Source: Halomonas stenophila
GTDB taxonomy: Bacteria > Pseudomonadota > Gammaproteobacteria > Pseudomonadales > Halomonadaceae
DNA length: 64,000 nt
Reading direction: 5' to 3'
NCBI RefSeq assembly: GCF_014192275.1
Contig: NZ_JACHXR010000003.1
Coordinates: 147,647 to 211,646 of the forward strand
Shown: positions 61,331 to 64,000 of the stretch, in pieces
Numbering within the stretch: position 1 is the stretch's first letter
How the letters are laid out: every line of letters begins with the position of its first letter
Notes under the pieces: generated by a model
What the model saw: only the letters and a program-made list of their open reading frames with translations
Databases searched by the model: none
What the model was told of the DNA's origin: nothing
Position numbers and translations under genes: made by a program

Positions 61331-61404
61331 ACCACGCCCGACGCCCGCTGTCCCTGGATGGGCCGTCGCCCCTGGCGACGGCCCCTTTCGTCGTGATGGA
61401 GGAA

Positions 61405-62163
61405 ATGACACCGATGCTGGATGCCTTCACGGCGCTGTCCCGGGGGACCCGACTGGTCTACTCCCGGGGGCTGCGTCGCTACGTGTTCCTGCCGATTCTC
61501 GCCAACCTGGTGGTCTACGCCGGCATGCTGGCCTACGTGCTGGCGCATTTCGGCGGCTGGCTGGACGGCTGGATGGCCATGGTGCCGACCTGGCTCGACT
61601 GGCTCAGCTGGCTGATCTGGCCGCTGTTCCTGCTCAGCCTGGTGGTGATCGTGTTCTTCACCTTCACCCTGGTGACCCACCTGATCGCCGCGCCCTTCTA
61701 TGGTTTCCTGGCGGAGAAGGTCGAACGCGAGGTGACCGGCCGGGCGCCGCTGGACGATCGCGGCTTCCTGCGCGCCGGCGTCGATGCCCTGGGGCGCGAG
61801 CTGGTCAAGCTGGGCTACATCCTGCCGCGCATGGCGGTGCTCTTCGTGATCAGCTGGATCCCGGTGGTGAACCTGGTCGCGCCGCTGCTCTGGGCGCTGT
61901 TCTCGGCCTGGACCATGGCCATCACCTACCTCGACTACCCCATGGACAACAACCAGGTGAGCTTCCGCGACATGCGACGCCGCCTCGCCGCGCGGCGCTG
62001 GCCGACGCTCAGCTACGGCGGCTGGGTGATGCTGATCACCTTTCTGCCCCTGGCCAATCTGTTCCTGCTGCCCGGCGCGGTGGCCGCCGCGGTGCTGATG
62101 TGGGATCGCCACTACCGCGACCTCGCGCCGCTTGGCCAGGCGGCACCGCCCCGGGCACGCTGA
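61405..62163 (+). CDS. cysZ: Sulfate transporter CysZ-like membrane protein
   Basis: CysZ family (EI24/DUF540) proteins mediate sulfate uptake. The 252-residue protein has four membrane regions and the conserved segments RLVYSRGLRRYVFLPILANL, LIAAPFYGFLAEKVEREVTG and LFSAWTMAITYLDYPMDNNQ VSF, closely parallel to E. coli CysZ. Start codons at 61405 and 61414 are both possible; GGAGG lies just before the first and 11 bp before the second. It ends 28 bp from the end of phoR on the opposite strand and is not linked to cys genes here. Confidence 0.85.
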   Translation: MTPMLDAFTALSRGTRLVYSRGLRRYVFLPILANLVVYAGMLAYVLAHFGGWLDGWMAMVPTWLDWLSWLIWPLFLLSLVVIVFFTFTLVTHLIAAPFYGFLAEKVEREVTGRAPLDDRGFLRAGVDALGRELVKLGYILPRMAVLFVISWIPVVNLVAPLLWALFSAWTMAITYLDYPMDNNQVSFRDMRRRLAARRWPTLSYGGWVMLITFLPLANLFLLPGAVAAAVLMWDRHYRDLAPLGQAAPPRAR

Positions 62164-62191
62164 GGCCTGCTCAGGGTGCCGACCCGCCCGT

Positions 62192-63511
62192 TCAGGCGCG
62201 CTGCGAGGCCGGCTGTGGCTGGCCATCGACCAGCCGGGCGGCGGGAAACAGGCAACGGAAGGTGGCACCCTCGCCGGGGCGGGAGTCGATCACGAGGCGG
62301 GCGTCGTGGCGCAGCAGCACGTGCTTGACGATGGCTAGTCCCAGGCCGGTGCCGCCGGTGGCGGTGCTGCGCCCCTTGTCGACGCGGTAGAAGCGCTCGG
62401 TGAGGCGCGGGATGTGCAGCGGGTCGATGCCCTCGCCGTCGTCCTCCACCTCCAGGCAGGCACCCTCGCCCCAGGCCCGCCAGCGCAGCACGATCCGGCT
62501 GCCCTCGCCGGCGTAGCGCACGGCATTGAAGGCCAGGTTGGAGACGGCACTGTGGAGCTCCTTCTCCGAGCCCTGCAGCCCACGGGGGTCCTCGATGGCC
62601 ACCTCGAGGTGGTGACGCCCGGCGGAGAGCGCCTCGGCATCGCGGCGCACGGCCTCCAGCAGGGTGGCGGGGTCGAGACGGGTGTCGTCCTGGCCGCCCC
62701 GGTCGATCTCCAGGCGCGAGAGCAGCAGCAGGTCGTTGACCAGGTTCTGCATCCGCGTGGTCTGGCTCTGCATCTGGGCGAGGCCTCGTCCCAGGCGCGG
62801 CGGCAGCTGGTCGGCCATGTCGCCATAGGTCTCGAGATAGCCCGCCAGCACCGTCAGCGGGGTACGCAGCTCGTGGGAGACGTTGGCCACGAAGTCGCGG
62901 CGCATCTGCTCCAGGCGGTGGAGCCGGGTGATGTCGCGGGCCATCAGCAGGCGTTCGTCGTCGCCGTAGAGGGTGATCTGGAACTGCAGGATCATCTGCT
63001 CGTCGATCGGCGACGAGAGGGTCAGGGGCTCGCGATAGTCCCGGGCGTGCAGGTAGTCGACGAAGCGCGGATCGCGCAGCAGGTTGGTGATGTGCTGGCC
63101 GCGGTCATGGGCCGGTTGCAGGCCCAGCATGCGCTCGGCGGCGCTGTTCCACCATTCCATGTCGCCGTGGCGGTCGAGCATCACCACGCTGTCGCGCATC
63201 GCCTCCGAGGATTCCTGGATGCGCCGCAGGGTGTCGCGCAGCCGCCGCTGGGTGATGCGCTGGCCCTTCTGGTAGCGGTAGAGGCGGTCGAACAGCTCGC
63301 CCCACAGACCGGAGGCCGCCGGCGGCTCGTCATGGGGACGGTGCGTCAGCCACTGCTGGAGGGCATGCAGCTGGAGCAGCTGGTAGCCGAGGTAGAACGC
63401 CAGCGCCACCGCGACGCCGGCCCCGATGGCCGAGAAGGGCCAGCCGACCAGGCCGCCGGCGAGCACCAGGGCCGCCAGCCGCCACAATTCCCGTCGCCAC
63501 AGCCGCGTCAC
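62192..63511 (-). CDS. phoR: Phosphate regulon sensor histidine kinase PhoR
   Basis: PhoR phosphorylates PhoB when phosphate is scarce. The 439-residue protein has two N-terminal membrane segments (about 8-45), a PAS domain (about 95-200, with MLDRHGDMEWWNSAAERMLG), the phospho-accepting His in NVSHELRTPLTVLAGYLETY, and a catalytic domain with N and G boxes (LAFNAVRYAGEGSRIV, DDGEGIDP, GGTGLGLAIVKHV). The start is GTG, one base beyond the end of phoB, so the two are co-transcribed leftward (phoB first). Confidence 0.95.
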   Translation of the reverse strand: MTRLWRRELWRLAALVLAGGLVGWPFSAIGAGVAVALAFYLGYQLLQLHALQQWLTHRPHDEPPAASGLWGELFDRLYRYQKGQRITQRRLRDTLRRIQESSEAMRDSVVMLDRHGDMEWWNSAAERMLGLQPAHDRGQHITNLLRDPRFVDYLHARDYREPLTLSSPIDEQMILQFQITLYGDDERLLMARDITRLHRLEQMRRDFVANVSHELRTPLTVLAGYLETYGDMADQLPPRLGRGLAQMQSQTTRMQNLVNDLLLLSRLEIDRGGQDDTRLDPATLLEAVRRDAEALSAGRHHLEVAIEDPRGLQGSEKELHSAVSNLAFNAVRYAGEGSRIVLRWRAWGEGACLEVEDDGEGIDPLHIPRLTERFYRVDKGRSTATGGTGLGLAIVKHVLLRHDARLVIDSRPGEGATFRCLFPAARLVDGQPQPASQRA

Positions 63512-63512
63512 G

Positions 63513-64000
63513 TCAGCCCTTGGCAGAGAAGCGGTAGCCCGTGCCGCGCACGGTCTGGATCAACTGCTGGTGGGGCTCGCCCAGGGCCTTGCGCAGGCGG
63601 CGGATGTGCACGTCGACGGTGCGTTCCTCGACGTAGACGTTGCCGCCCCAGACCTGGTCGAGCAGCTGCCCCCGGGTGTAGGCGCGCTCCTGGTGGGTCA
63701 TGAAGAACTGCAGCAGCCGGTACTCGGTGGGGCCGATCTCCAGGGACTGGCCGTCGACGCTGACCCGGTGGCTCACCGGGTCGAGCATCAGGCCGTCGAC
63801 CTCCACCGGGTCCTCCACGCCGCGGGGAGTGGCCCGGCGCAGCACGGCCTTGAGGCGGGCCACCAGCTCCCGGGGCGAGAACGGCTTGGTGATGTAGTCG
63901 TCCGCCCCGGACTCGAGCCCCTGAATCTTGTTGTCCTCCTCGCCCTTGGCGGTGAGCATGATGATCGGCAGCTCGGCGGTGCTCTCCTCGCGCTTCAGGC
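63513..64000 (-). CDS. phoB: Phosphate regulon response regulator PhoB (C-terminal part, cut by window edge)
   Basis: PhoB activates the Pho regulon by binding Pho boxes, one of which lies before pstC in this window. About 162 codons are visible; the N-terminal end, including the phospho-acceptor Asp, lies beyond the right edge. The visible receiver part includes [20 protein letters not shown] and [20 protein letters not shown] (Thr and Lys of the switch). The OmpR-type winged helix reads [20 protein letters not shown] then [20 protein letters not shown], and it ends [11 protein letters not shown]. It is followed directly by phoR. Confidence 0.96.
   Translation of the reverse strand, partial: LKREESTAELPIIMLTAKGEEDNKIQGLESGADDYITKPFSPRELVARLKAVLRRATPRGVEDPVEVDGLMLDPVSHRVSVDGQSLEIGPTEYRLLQFFMTHQERAYTRGQLLDQVWGGNVYVEERTVDVHIRRLRKALGEPHQQLIQTVRGTGYRFSAKG

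Overview
The window is GC-rich DNA from a gammaproteobacterium, most probably a Halomonas-like member of the Halomonadaceae/Oceanospirillales. The basis is the origin-proximal gene order (recF-dnaN-dnaA | rpmH-rnpA-yidC-mnmE ... mnmG-rsmG-parA-parB-atpIBEFHAGDC ... glmU-glmS), the HexR, ErpA and MgtE set, and protein sequences of pseudomonad/halomonad type. No rRNA, tRNA, CRISPR array, prophage or complete insertion sequence was seen. The family-level assignment is an inference from gene order and protein style, not from a marker gene.

Layout. 1-7382: replication-initiation genes on the minus strand (recF cut by the window edge, dnaN, dnaA), a DnaA-box-rich gap, then rpmH, rnpA, yidC and mnmE on the plus strand; yidD is not found in its usual place between rnpA and yidC. 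7383-29358: a block of about 22 kb that separates mnmE from mnmG, genes that adjoin in pseudomonads. It begins with a second, imperfect copy of the mnmE 3' end, which resembles the attachment site used by SGI1-type islands. The block holds rlmJ, an OmpA-family lipoprotein, hemW, rdgB, a biofilm/amyloid locus (11305-18214), a kinase-like ATPase, hemL, thiD, hemJ, a ClC channel, argC, erpA and an amino-acid ABC importer. It ends in a second DnaA-box-rich, AT-rich gap. 29359-41043: mnmG, rsmG, parA, parB and the complete nine-gene F-type ATP synthase operon, with a consensus sigma70 promoter before atpI and a strong terminator after atpC. 41088-54098: mgtE, uppP, a MITE-like element, apbE, glmU, glmS, a DUF72 gene, an NSS-family transporter, a small unknown gene, hexR and uvrD. 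54216-64000: an orphan Tat-exported TRAP binding protein, a thioesterase, the phosphate regulon (PstS-like protein, Pho box, pstC, pstA, pstB, phoU), cysZ, and phoR-phoB on the opposite strand; phoB runs off the right edge.

The most interesting region is 11305-18214. A CsgD/VpsT-type LuxR regulator carrying a WMSR c-di-GMP-type motif and a VpsR-like sigma54 activator with an intact GAFTGA loop sit beside genes resembling the Pseudomonas functional-amyloid (Fap) export machinery: a FapF-like barrel, a FapD-like C39 protease, a FapA-like small secreted protein and a further secreted partner. The expected FapB/FapC fibre subunits are replaced by a 375-residue, cysteine-free, glycine-rich secreted protein with two short candidate beta segments. 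Sigma54 (-24/-12) promoter-like sites with exact GG-to-GC spacing precede both transcription units. Together these suggest a c-di-GMP- and sigma54-controlled, Fap-like extracellular fibre system with an unusual subunit; the fibre function is inference.
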